A DNA stretch of 37,747 nucleotides from Chara braunii (GCA_003427395.1 BFEA01000080.1:2573098-2610844), one strand, 5' to 3'. Shown: positions 11,191 to 20,588, counted from the first letter of the stretch. Translations and numbers: made by a program. The notes: generated by a model not told the origin, from the sequence alone.

Positions 11191-11363
11191 CTGCATTGCT
11201 GTTTCCAAGGGACGCTGGACCCGGTTTCCAGCAGGTGCCGCTCCCCACCAATAGATGGAGCAGCCCGCTGGCCAAGCCATCAATCCTGGCAGTTCTCCTA
11301 CCAGCGCCAGGATACTGGACTTGTGAATGGGTTTTTGGAAGAAAAACAAAACAAAAACAAAAA
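11191..11363 (+). mobile_element. Short retroposon c3 carrying the LINE 3' module
   Basis: The full module is present: GCTGG/CCAGC (11214-11218 with 11228-11232, 9-nt loop), GCTCC/GGAGC (11240-11244 with 11257-11261), then a 7-bp stem TCCTGGC/GCCAGGA (11284-11290 with 11306-11312), then an A-rich tail at about 11340-11363. ACACAT occurs just before the element (about 11181) and just after the tail, a possible short target duplication. The third stem differs in sequence from c1 and c2 but still pairs. Confidence 0.75.
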
Positions 11364-11490
11364 AACACATCACGCAAGTATTTTCAATGTCATTCCCCTT
11401 TTGACATCATCGCCCCCCTCGCAAACAGTTGCTGTCACCTTCATGCCGCTTCCCATTCCCTCGCATCCCCCTATCTCTTCCTTTTTTGTT

Positions 11491-11855
11491 CTCTATTCAT
11501 CTCGAACGATAATTTTCCACTCTTCGATTTTCATTCCGAAGTACAATGTGCTGACAGATACTGGCATTCATCATACGCGATCCCTTGAGATCTAAAGAAG
11601 CATGTCTCAAGGCAACTTAATAATTTGGCAAAGGATTGTCACTTATTCTTTCAATTGCCTATTAGGTTTTCTCTCTATTCATCTTGAACGACGTTTTTTT
11701 TCTGCTCTTCCCTTTCCATTCCGAAAGATGAACCGCGCTGAAAGTAATGGACATTCATCATACGTGATTTCCTAGCATTAAGAAGCATGTTCGAAAGTAA
11801 CTTTAACTTGGCCACCGACAGTCGCTTATTCTTTTCTGTCATCCATTCTCTTTTC
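11491..11855 (+). repeat. Diverged tandem duplication, about 182 bp x 2
   Basis: CTCTATTCATCT at 11491 and 11673 each lead into TGAACGA or CGAACGA, TTCATTCCGAA or TCCATTCCGAA, CATTCATCATACG, AAGAAGCATGT and CTTATTCTTT in the same order. The two units have accumulated many substitutions. Confidence 0.75.
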
Positions 11856-12179
11856 AATCCAAAGACTGTACCTTGCTTGCCACCAGTCGGAAGAGTCAAA
11901 ATGCGTTCCGTTCCATCCTATCCCCTTTCCCTCTTTGCCACCGTTTCCATGTCAGCACAGCAATACTCGGGTGTAAGACAAGTATGTCCAGCGGGAGGGA
12001 TGATTGATGGGGGACACTTGCCAAACTGGATGATTGAGAGAGGAATCTATAATGAATGGATTCAGTCTGCAGTGCATTTCAGGTGTGTTAGGTCCATATT
12101 TGACTTAGGTTCACAATCTGTAATCATAGGGCGCTGTTGGTACTGTTCTTGAGTATGATCAGCAACATCATTCTGTCTT
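11856..12179. other. Intergenic, no gene seen
   Basis: Nothing recognisable. Confidence 0.55.
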
Positions 12180-12310
12180 CATTTTCATCATTACTATCAT
12201 CATCATCATTTTGTTATCATTAGATGTTGCTTTTCAAGGCCTTCTTTGCCTTTCACATCAGCAGGTGAGTTGGTTGTCATCATCATCTTCATCATCATCA
12301 TTTTCAGGAT
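12180..12310 (+). repeat. Imperfect (ATC)n-rich tract
   Basis: Two clusters of TCATCATCATC-type repeats are separated by about 60 bp of ordinary sequence. Confidence 0.7.
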
Positions 12311-12506
12311 GCTGTTCATCGTCATGAGCAAATCCAAAAAAAGAAAACTCTCATCTACCTTTCTTCATAATTCTCAGAAATTTCCTACTCTTCCACTCAT
12401 ATCTTAGGAATTTGAGTTCCTAAAACTCTTGAGGCTCGTTTTTTCTTTTCTTCACTATTAATTTAAGGTTCCCCTTCGGGCGCATTAATGAATTATTTTT
12501 GTTTGG

Positions 12507-13225
12507 GTGGGGGGTTGGGGTTTTAAGGAGGGGAGCTCTACTCCGCAGGGGCTTCACAAGGTGGGGGGTGAAATGCCCTGGAGGGAGTGGGGGCAGATTT
12601 TTGGGGGTTGCCCTATTCTAGGGCTGGGAGAGATGTATGGGCTGGCATCATATCCCAGCGGAGGCAGATAGGGGTGAGGGGGTGACTGAGGCATACTTTG
12701 GGTGGAACTGGATGCCTTAGTGGAAGTAGGGGGAGGAAGCAGGTATATCCCAAGTTGGGGCCGATAAGGAGAGCTTGTCATCAGGGCAGTTCTTTTTCGG
12801 TGGAGGCAGCGGAGGGATAGGGGGAGATGTAGGGGAGGGGGGGAGATAATCTACAGAAACGTCTGGAATTCTGGTTCTCCTCTTTAGTGTAAACAAATTA
12901 CTTCTGGTGAGGGGGTGGGTTGGGGGAGAGCTCTACTCTGCAGGGGCTTCACAAGGAGGGAGGTGATTGCCCTGAAGGGAGACGGGGCAGATTTTCGGGG
13001 GATGCTCTATTCTGGGGCTGGGGGATATGTATGGGTCGACATCATATCCCAGTGGAGGCAGATAAGGGCAAGGGGTTGGCAGAGGCATACTTTGGGTGGG
13101 AACTGGATGCCTTAGTGGGAGTGAGGGGGGGAAATGGGTCTGTCCCAAGTTGGGGCCGATGAGGAGTGCTCGTGATCAGGGGCGGTCCTTTTCGGTGGAA
13201 GCAGCGGTGGGGCAGGGCGATGAGG
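12507..13225 (-). repeat. Tandem duplication, about 395 bp x 2, with Pro-rich frame
   Basis: GAGCTCTACTC appears at 12533 and again at 12928, followed in both by GGGGCTTCACAAGG, CATATCCCAG, GGCATACTTTGGGTGG, GGATGCCTTAGTGG and CCCAAGTTGGGGCCGAT. On the - strand both units can encode a Pro/Ser-rich segment with shared words PQLG, TKASSS, YLPPLGYD, PYISPSPRI, PPKICP and SLQG. Unit 2 has one extra G near 13100 that changes frame. Either it is a duplicated exon of a Pro-rich protein or plain tandem DNA; no start, splice sites or homology settle it. Confidence 0.7.
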
Positions 13226-13423
13226 GGAAAGGGGGGAATTTCTATATCCTTTGCTTGAATTTGGTTGGGACCTTTTCTGATTTTTCTTGGAGCATTCAAA
13301 ACAAGCACCCTTGTTATTTCCTGGTAGTTTGAAGAATCTCTCAGGACTCTGAGGGACTGTTGGTGGCTTATACGAAGCTGCACTGGAATTAGACTGTTAT
13401 ATTCAGGATCCGTGGCTGTTCCA

Positions 13424-13495
13424 TGCCAGAACGACGCTGGTCGGAGCCGGGGTGATGCCTGCCAGAACGACGCTGGCCGGAGCCGGGGTGATGCC
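13424..13495 (+). repeat. 36-bp tandem repeat x 2
   Basis: Units 13424-13459 and 13460-13495, beginning TGCCAGAACGACGCTGG, differ at one base. A more diverged relative (ACGACACTGGTCGGAGC) is near 13595. Confidence 0.9.
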
Positions 13496-13949
13496 CTGTA
13501 ACTTGCCGAAGGTGAGGGCATGAGGCAGTGCAGAGAGATCTGGGGATGCTATGCGGGGGCATCCTAAGGGACAGCTGGGGGTTGCTGACACAGGACGACA
13601 CTGGTCGGAGCTGGAGAGAGTCGAGTTGCTCTGTAACCTAGCGGATAGGGGGCGTGAGGCCTAGATGAGTTTGTCAGAGAATAAGTCCGTTTTGGTGAGC
13701 TTTGTTATGATCTGCTGGAATTCCCTTAGATACTTGAGTGTTCGGAGAATTGCGGGCGGATTTCAGGAGGTGTTTAGCGATCGTAGAAAAGGATTCGTAG
13801 TTTTTCTCATCATCTATATTCGTAGTTTTCTCATCATCTATCACGATTTTCAACAGTTTTTTTATGATCCTGGAGGATACTCTCAAGCCGAAACCGGGTA
13901 ATGGCCCCGATACTTCAATTTGTTCATAAATCTTTTCTACATGTCTTCA
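13496..13949. other. Intergenic, no gene seen
   Basis: Short AT-rich direct repeats (CGTAGTTTTTCTCATCATCTAT and a close second copy) near 13795-13842 only. Confidence 0.5.
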
Positions 13950-14037
13950 TATGGGACGCTGGCCCCGATTTGCAGCATGTGCTGCTCCCCACGAATAGAT
14001 TGGAGCATGTCTTCAAAAAAAAAAGAAAAAAAAAAAG
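13950..14037 (+). mobile_element. Short retroposon c4, CACGAATAGATTGG subtype
   Basis: It begins with TATGGGACGCTGG and contains the second hairpin as TGCTCC/GGAGCA around CCCCACGAATAGATTGG (GCTCC 13984-13988, GGAGC 14002-14006), then an A-rich tail 14015-14037. The first hairpin is weakened by a base change. The third hairpin is absent. It matches the - strand copy at 35472-35576 better than the copies c1-c3, so at least two subfamilies exist. Confidence 0.7.
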
Positions 14038-14770
14038 ACTTAGGTTCACAGCGCCAGGGCAGTGACCCAGTGACATTGCCTAGCCCTAAGACAATAATTA
14101 ACACAAAAAGACATAGTGATTCCTTTACCAATACCGACAAACAAGTTGCCAATGCTCGTCATCTCTTCCAAAACTTTCGTGATGCAAGTGAAATAAATCG
14201 AAGCGATGCAAAATCCATGTCATGCCTGCAGAGCAAACACCATGCAGCAGATTTTCTAGGTCAGCCCATCGAAAAAGATACGCTCAATGCCCGTCTTGTT
14301 ACCCCCACAGTTCGGCACTCACCCGCACTGGTACACTCCCAGGCAGCTCCCCCCCNCCCCCCAAACACACACACACAGAGGCAGCACATACAAAGACCAA
14401 TCAACCATGATGGTCATGATGCAAGGCGTTTTCCAGCTCATACAAAATCCAGATCTAGCAATAATTTATGATCTATCAAAAATTTCAGGAGGCGACAGCA
14501 GGACGCGAATTGCAATTTCCTTCACTCAACCGTGCCCGTAGTTTACCTCAAGAACACGACCGAATCCCACCAACACCGCTAAGCCCCTCTCGAAAGGTCG
14601 AATTGTTTGAAGGAGAGTGCTCAGACGAAAGGGGTAAGCTTGGGCACAAATAATAAACTGGCAGAGCGCAGCTAACGCACTTCAGCTCTCACAAGATGTT
14701 CCACTAATTCCGGGATCGCCTTTTAACTAATTTCGTGCAATTGTCTCACATTCATAATCGGCCATTCATT
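14038..14770. other. Intergenic, no gene seen
   Basis: It contains a C-rich run with one N at about 14350-14362 followed by a short (CA)n. No supportable gene. Confidence 0.5.
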
Positions 14771-14848
14771 CCCCTCCCTCAAGAATGTCACATCCCATCC
14801 CCTCCCTCAAGAAAGTCACATCCCATTCTCCTCCCTCAAGAATGGCAC
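14771..14848 (+). repeat. 28-bp tandem repeat, about 2.8 units
   Basis: CCTCCCTCAAGAATGTCAC-type units start at 14771, 14799 and 14827 with few differences. Confidence 0.85.
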
Positions 14849-15904
14849 GTTGTCGCCGACTTTTCGCCTAAAATGGCATCGTCACACATACATAATTGGA
14901 TATAATCCCCTCCATCCAGAACGCCCTCGGCAGAGACCTTCGCTTCAATTGATTTTTCACCTATTTGCTCTCATGCCAGTTGCTCCCACATAAAATGTAC
15001 AGATTACAGTAAAAGCACTTCGTCAACACTAAACCACAAACAGTTGTGAACTTCCTTCACAACTCGGGCGTCCATTCGATGCCCATTGCCCTTTGCCAAC
15101 TGCAGACACCATTCAAAACCTCGGTACCTATTCGATGAGTCGTTTGAAATCACTCTTATGAAAGCTGTGTTGAAAGAGACTAAACACACATGTCCGTTCT
15201 CAATCCCCTTACGATCACATCTCCAACCAAAAACTTCCTCCCGCTCTTGTTGGAAACTCCATCTACTCTTTTACAAATACGCAAACAAGCAAACGACTAC
15301 TATCTACGGTCGAATCTTGTTGCTAACCACTGCGACGCTGGTAAAACGGATACAACTTGGCAGCTGTGAAGAGATACACTCGCCTCCTCCAGTGAAACTT
15401 CCACACAACAGCAATCGCTTCTACTAGTCCAGTCTACATTTATCACTACAGGACAACAAAGATAGTCAGAGCCTGCAATGTAGGCAGATACAGAAATAAA
15501 TAATCCCTTCCCCAAGTCATTCTCGTACAAGTGAGCAATCCGTGCGTCTTGACCCCGACGACCGCCCCTACGATCACCTGACTGCCAAGTAACGCCGCAA
15601 AGAACATCACCCCTCTGGTACCCTTAGAGCATGAAGGCATACTCGCCCCAGAGAAAAAGATTTATTTACATGCACAAACACATTTCCCTGCCCCATCCCG
15701 CACATAGTAAAAACCTAAAAAGCCATGCAAATACATGTGATCGCGTGCCCCCTCCGCCCCTCCATACATCGAGGCAAAGTCGGAAGGACGCTGCAAATCC
15801 ATTTCCGTAACACATAATCAGACCCCTTTCCCATCGAAAAAGGCCCAACCACAACACCTTAGCACTCTTCCCCATCTATAGGTTCAGCTTTCCACCATCC
15901 CCAG

Positions 15905-15906
<2 letters not shown>
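14849..15906. other. Intergenic, no gene seen
   Basis: Moderately AT-rich, with open frames up to 113 codons that show no domain, signal or codon pattern I can support. Confidence 0.5.
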
Positions 15907-15980
<74 letters not shown>

Positions 15981-16105
15981 NNNNNNNNNNNNNNNNNNNN
16001 NNNNNNNNNNNNNNNNNNNNNNNNNNNNNNNNNNNNNNNNNNNNNNNNNNNNNNNNNNNNNNNNNNNNNNNNNNNNNNNNNNNNNNNNNNTGTGTATATA
16101 TATAA
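15907..16105 (+). repeat. (CT)n microsatellite with a 110-N assembly gap
   Basis: A (CT)37 run occupies 15907-15980, 110 Ns occupy 15981-16090, and TGTGTATATATATA follows. The far side suggests a compound (CT)n-(TG/TA)n tract like the complete one at 21043-21112. The gap length is likely an estimate. Confidence 0.95.
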
Positions 16106-16801
16106 CAAGAATTGGCAAACACATCGTGAACACGCGCAAGCACGCCTGAATAAAATAGCCTCCTTTCAGACCCTCGCTTCCCCAATGTAGCACCTTCCTG
16201 CACGTTTGAGTGTTTCTTCTCCACCACTTCCCCCTTCCCCTCCTCTACCATGCCTCATCGTTCCGACTCCCAACTTGCTTCTGTTTCCCTCCAATTCCCT
16301 TTGCCACTTAGAGACAAGGATAAATCATCCCATCGAGATCCCTTGTCCCCTGGCAACGTCCTCGGCAAACACAGCTCAAGCCGAACAACGGCGGTTCGAA
16401 TCCTCAATTGCCAATCCCGACATAGGCCAAGAGTCATATCACCCGGGCTCATACTACTGTCTCGAGCCATTGAGTCAACTCCAGCGGACGACAATTAGCC
16501 AACGTGATCCCCTACTCTCCCACCCTCCTCTCCAAGAGCACAAGCGTTAGGGAATGCCACCATCACTATACCTACCTAATAGTAATATCTGGAAATGAGA
16601 GCAAACCGACACAGACAAGGACCAATCAGCCTAAGCTAGACATGGCCTGAACCTCACAATAATTAATAAGAAACATAACACTACGATAAATTGAAGTAAA
16701 TCTCTCGTCGAGTACTGATCCCGTCACATTGTATACCCTCACATTGTATACACAGCCACACATCGCCTGTCCATTCTGTACATGGTGTTCGTGTCATTCA
16801 G
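16106..16801. other. Intergenic, no gene seen
   Basis: One chance GGTTCGAATCC at about 16393 and otherwise short frames. TCACATTGTATAC occurs twice in a row near 16725-16752. Confidence 0.5.
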
Positions 16802-17125
16802 AAAGAGAGTGGTCCCGTTCAATTGCACATTGATGAGATAGATGACCACAAGCTTGTTGAGGAAATCGTAAACGGGCCTGTTGAAAGTTCTCGATTGAAT
16901 CAACCTACCGCTGACATAAATTTGATTCCCGCAGGAAAAATCTACCCCAGCAGGGGAGAGGAACGCGCACGGGCCAGAATTCGCGTTCAGAACCTTCTGC
17001 TCAACCCTGCAAACAGAAACACCAACACAATTCCAGAGGATCAGACATCAGCCTTTCCACCAGCAACAGAGAAATCCCACTCACCAAAGCGAACGAAGGA
17101 CCCGATCGGAGGGCAGAGCACCTAA
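16802..17125 (+). CDS. Candidate terminal exon, unknown hydrophilic protein
   Basis: The sequence GTGTCATTCAG immediately before 16802 would serve as a splice acceptor. From there a 107-codon frame runs to TAA at 17123-17125. It reads as hydrophilic, well-mixed protein, for example VQLHIDEIDDHKLVEEIVNG, a basic patch GEERARARIRV, and a Ser/Pro/Lys-rich end. The frame is open back to about 16700, but that extension is of low-complexity His/Ser composition. I recognise no family, and no upstream exon was identified. It may be a chance ORF or retroelement debris. Confidence 0.25.
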   Translation, partial: KESGPVQLHIDEIDDHKLVEEIVNGPVESSRLNQPTADINLIPAGKIYPSRGEERARARIRVQNLLLNPANRNTNTIPEDQTSAFPPATEKSHSPKRTKDPIGGQST

Positions 17126-17267
17126 AATGTGAGGATAGAGGAGGGGAGACTACAGGGAGATGGACGCGAGATTCGAGGGAGAGCTCGGTGGCAAGGATAC
17201 GAGCGGAAAGGGAAGGATCCTACCGAGTAGGTACCTGCACCGATGTGGACTGATTCAGCCAACAAGT

Positions 17268-17500
17268 GGGACGGTTGGCAATGCCAGAATAGTCCAATTT
17301 GGGGTAAAAGAATAAGACACAGGAGAGTAGACGGATCCTTCCAAGCAGGGGAAAGAAGGATCCGAGGAGCAACGGGGCAAATAAGTGGGACGGTAGGCAA
17401 GGCCAGAAGAGTCCAATTTGGGGTAGAAGAACAAGACACAGGAGGATAGACGGATACTTCCAAACAAGGGGAAGAAGGATCGGAGCAGCAGAGGGGCAAA
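17268..17500 (+). repeat. Direct duplication, about 117 bp x 2
   Basis: GTGGGACGGT followed by GTCCAATTTGGGGTA, then AAGACACAGGAG and GACGGAT, occurs twice (from about 17268 and from about 17387), with small differences. It leads into the GGATCCGAGCAG minisatellite. Confidence 0.8.
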
Positions 17501-17511
17501 AGAATCATAAG

Positions 17512-17620
17512 ATAGGATCCGAGCAGAGGGAAGTAGGATCCGAGCAGGGGGAAAAGGATCCGAGCAGGGGGGAATAGGATCCGAGCAGGGGGAAAAGGGT
17601 CCGAGCAGGGGGAAGGAGGA
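17512..17620 (+). repeat. GGATCCGAGCAGGGGG minisatellite
   Basis: About five units of 18-21 bp with variable A/G spacers, giving a cluster of BamHI-type GGATCC hexamers. Single diverged units continue on both sides. Confidence 0.9.
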
Positions 17621-17840
17621 TAGGACCAGTAGGATCCGAAGGGTGGAAGAAAGATGAGAGCAGAGCGGACAAGAGATCGGAATGAGACGGAGAGGGGTAT
17701 GAAAACAAAGGTAGACCTGAGCAGAGGGAGCAAGAATCCGAGCAGGTGAGGGACGCAAAGGGATCCCAGCAGGAGATGAGGTGGATCACAGTAGATAGCA
17801 GTGGGAACCGGCGGAGGAGAAACAACACCGGCAGGAGGAA

Positions 17841-18080
17841 GGGCCAGAGAGCATGGGAAAGGGCCAGAGAGCAGGGGAAAGGGCCAGAGAGCAGGGGAAA
17901 GGGCCAGAGAGCAGGGGAAAAGGCCAGAGAGCAGGGGAAAGGGCCAGAGAGAAGGGGAAAGGGCCAGAGAGAAGGGGAAAGGTCCAGAGAGCAGGAAAAA
18001 GGGCCGGAGAGTAGGAAAAAGGGCCAGAGAGCAGGAAAAAAGGCCAGAGAGCAGGGGGAGAGGCCACAGAGCAGGAAGCA
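17841..18080 (+). repeat. 20-bp minisatellite, 12 units with no indels
   Basis: Twelve consecutive units of GGGCCAGAGAGCAGGGGAAA type sit in exact 20-bp register from 17841 to 18080, differing only by substitutions. The unit has no stop in any frame, so long open frames cross it on both strands. It would fall in the first intron of the exon at 18145-18395. Confidence 0.97.
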
Positions 18081-18144
18081 GTGTTAAAGTGAACTGAGGG
18101 TAGTTGATGATCAGAGCCAAGGTCAGCACAGAAACAGGACTTAC

Positions 18145-18395
18145 CCCTGGACAACCATGCTGGTGAGCGGCATTCCGTATGCCTGGTCATTTCCTGTTGC
18201 GTTGAGAACAATAACTGGTATATCTCCATAGCCTAGCCCCTCCATAAAAAAGTCGCAAAGGTCCACAGGTTTCAAGCGCTGCACCTCCTGACCTTGAGCG
18301 CTTGTAGCCGAGCGGTAAAGGACGAGAGCAACCAAAACTGCAACAGCGCACATAGCGCGGTCTGCTGCCGAGAAACTTTTCCGCAACACCGCCAT
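18145..18395 (-). CDS. Putative first exon of a secreted or membrane protein gene
   Basis: ATG at 18393-18395 begins MAVLRKSFSAADRAM, then a hydrophobic core CAVAVLVALVLY and a small-residue stretch RSATSAQG: a clear signal peptide of about 35 residues. The mature part contains a Cys, an NAT glycosylation site and GMPLTSMVVQ. Coding ends in a strong 5' splice site, GTAAGT at 18144-18139, leaving 83 codons plus two bases. The frame is open upstream of the ATG, but composition and the signal layout favour this start. I do not recognise the protein. Downstream exons were not identified; the intron would contain the 20-bp minisatellite. This is the most gene-like host sequence in the window. Confidence 0.5.
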
Positions 18396-18428
18396 TGCAC
18401 TACCTCTCTGTTTACTAACAGCTGCTGA

Positions 18429-18533
18429 TGACGTCAACACAAGCACACCGGAGAATTGCTGACCCGGCAACTCTCTCCGAGGCAACTGCTTTGTTGTCCC
18501 GATGCGGAAGCAGCGCGCTACTCTCACCACGTG
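18429..18533 (-). promoter_or_regulatory. TGACGTCA and CACGTG motifs upstream of exon 1
   Basis: A perfect TGACGTCA palindrome (18429-18436) lies 34 bp upstream of the putative ATG, and a perfect CACGTG G-box (18528-18533) lies about 130 bp upstream. In plants both are bZIP-type binding cores. The position fits a proximal promoter or 5' UTR of the exon at 18145-18395. No TATA box was identified, and binding is inference. Confidence 0.35.
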
Positions 18534-18917
18534 TTAGTCACTAGCAACAGTTCAAAAGAACGTGGGAAAGGAGTTATACTCACAAAGTGCGACACACAAG
18601 CGCCACCCTGGAGGTCACGAGGTAGCAGCTTCCGATTCCACCAACTACAGTAAGACGTGCGAGCTGAGAATGGAGGCTCCACCATTCACTTCATTCACCA
18701 AGAGGTCGTAGACTGCCGCAGCAGCGGTTACAGCTGCTGCCACGGCAGAACAACCACGATGAGAACAAATAAGAAAACAAATCCACAAAAGAGAAGTTTC
18801 AGTACGCACCGCACCACAGAGTACAGCAGAGCATGTAAATCACAACATACACACAGACTGCACAGCAGTGCGGACACACCACGTTATAGCACATAACTCA
18901 ACACAGCTGTCAGCAGA

Positions 18918-19120
18918 CAGAACACAGCACAATACGAAGCATACCAGACACACCACAGTTCGATGAGGGCAATAGCACGTAGCAGTTTCTGCAGATAGCA
19001 TACATCACACAACAGAGGATAGAACAGCACAATACAAAGCATACCAGACACACCACAGTTCGACGAGGGCAATAGCACATAGCAGTTTCTGCAGATAGCA
19101 TACATCACACAACAGAGGAT
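18918..19120. repeat. Tandem repeat, about 102 bp x 2
   Basis: Two units starting near 18918 and 19020 share GCATACCAGACACACCACAG, GAGGGCAATAGCAC and AGCAGTTTCTGCAGATAGCA with a few substitutions. A related block, ACAGAGGATAGAG then ACTCTGGGAG, occurs at 19110-19140 and again at about 19696-19735, so parts are dispersed. Confidence 0.88.
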
Positions 19121-19275
19121 AGAGCACACAACACTCTGGGAGCTCGAATAGTTTCGGCAGACTACACACAACACAGCATAGCACATAACACAGCACAACT
19201 GTCGGCAGAGAGAACACAGGACAAACCAAAGCATAAGGGACGCAGCACTCAAAGGGTCTGGCTGTACTACTCTCC

Positions 19276-19295
19276 ACTCTCCGATTTCGGAGAGT
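19276..19295. other. 8-bp stem hairpin ACTCTCCG/CGGAGAGT
   Basis: Perfect stem with a 4-base loop. It is related by a paired change to the hairpin at 19608-19629. Confidence 0.7.
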
Positions 19296-19607
19296 TTTTC
19301 ATGGCTGCACTAACTATCCGATTCCACCGCCCAAAAAAACCCTCGGATACCTGTCAGAAACCACCGTAGAAAAGCACTCTCCGTGGGCAGAATGCCCAGC
19401 CTGCAAAATTCGTTACACAGATCGGAACTCACCGTAGGACGTCGAATCTGCAGAGTACCTGGAGTCTGGGCGGACAAAACGGTGATGACGCCGTGTCTTC
19501 ATCTGCTATCACAATGTCTGCTAGTGGACTGAGAGTAGGAGTGAGGATAGCAAGTGCAGCAGTGATGGAAGAAACCCTATTTCAGAGAGTTCTACAACTC
19601 TTTGCCT

Positions 19608-19629
19608 ACTATCCGACTTTCCGGATAGT
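19608..19629. other. 8-bp stem hairpin ACTATCCG/CGGATAGT
   Basis: Perfect stem with a 6-base loop. Compared with the hairpin at 19276-19295, the fourth base pair is A-T in place of C-G, so pairing is kept. Confidence 0.7.
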
Positions 19630-19889
19630 GGAGAGTAGTGCAGCGAGACCCGAAGGCCGCTCCTATTTCAGAGAGTTCTGGCAGACAGCATACAGCACAG
19701 AACAGAGGATAGAGGACACAGCACTCTGGGAGTTCAAAGCAGAACACAGGACAGACGACACATAGTCATCTAAATTTACACGGAGGAAGTATTGACATTT
19801 ACATGCTGTGGTGCTAGACACAGTGGAGACGAACCAAATTGCTTCACAATGACATGCTAGTTCCCCCAAGAAACAGTGAATGATAGAGT

Positions 19890-19920
19890 GCAACTTCTTC
19901 ATTTCCAGCGAAAGGAATTC
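19890..19920. repeat. 31-bp target-site duplication, left copy
   Basis: Identical to 20010-20040, starting GCAACTTCTTC and ending GGAATTC. It flanks the U2 insertion on its tail side. Confidence 0.95.
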
Positions 19921-20009
19921 TTCATTTTTTTATGTGGTCCGATGGACCATGGATCAGATATTAAACTGATCAGAACAGATACTACACTTGATCTTAGCCA
20001 AAAGGCCGA
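19921..20009 (-). pseudogene. U2 snRNA retropseudogene, 3'-truncated
   Basis: On the - strand the insert starts TCGGCCTTTTGGCTAAGATC and continues through AAGTGTAGTATCTG, which holds the branch-site pairing GUAGUA, then the stem IIa region and a stem IIb hairpin TGGTCCATCGGACCA. It then stops and goes into A7 and TGAA. U2 RNA normally runs on to the Sm site and 3' stem-loops (about 190 nt in total), so more than half is missing, along with roughly nine 5' bases. A 31-bp direct repeat flanks the insert and the A tail sits at the 3' end: hallmarks of LINE-mediated retroposition. No U2 promoter elements are visible upstream, so it is not expected to be transcribed as an snRNA. Confidence 0.95.
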
Positions 20010-20040
20010 GCAACTTCTTCATTTCCAGCGAAAGGAATTC
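20010..20040. repeat. 31-bp target-site duplication, right copy
   Basis: Identical to 19890-19920. It lies at the 5' end of the inserted U2 sequence (read on the - strand). Confidence 0.95.
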
Positions 20041-20256
20041 AGTAAATAGAAAAGAGGGAAACAGAGTTTTGGAATACTCAGAGCGAATTCAGAGAACGAA
20101 TTTCGTACATGCAGGCATGTGCGGGAATTACAAAAGCCCTTCCGTAATGAAAGCCCTTCCAGAAGTGTCTCCATGATGAATGCTGCCCTTTCATCACCTC
20201 CACTGACCAATCAAAGAAAGCAATGAATGAAACCGATGATAATTCATTTCCACTCC

Positions 20257-20588
20257 TATAATATAATCAAATTAAAGAACGTGAGTAACGAAAAGAAAAG
20301 GTAAGTACAGAATTGATTTCTATATTGACTCGTTGATACATTAATATATGCAGTCATTTGAATAAACGTATGTGTATATAAACACACATAAACTTGACAA
20401 CCATATTTTTATTTTCTCCTTATATAATATAATCAAATTAAAGAACGTGAGTAACGAAAAGAAAAGGTAAGTACAGAATTGATTTCTATATTGACTCGTT
20501 GATACATTAATATATGCAGTCATTTGAATAAACGTATGTGTATATAAACACACATAAACTTGACAACCATATTTTTATTTTCTCCTTA
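20257..20588. repeat. 166-bp tandem duplication, apparently identical
   Basis: 20257-20422 and 20423-20588 read the same by eye throughout, from TATAATATAATCAAATTAAAG to TTTTATTTTCTCCTTA. The unit is AT-rich and non-coding. It is either very recent or an assembly duplication. Confidence 0.95.

Noticed and set aside
16380-16410. GGTTCGAATCC, a perfect pol III B-box
   Set aside because: No A box at tRNA spacing and no T-arm pairing around it.
17841-18080. Regular array as CRISPR
   Set aside because: Units are contiguous 20-mers without unique spacers, and the window is eukaryotic.
17122-18129. 335-codon open frame on the - strand, the longest in the middle of the window
   Set aside because: It runs through minisatellites whose 20-bp unit has no stop in any frame; both strands are open, and the product is a Leu/Ser/Pro/Phe repeat.
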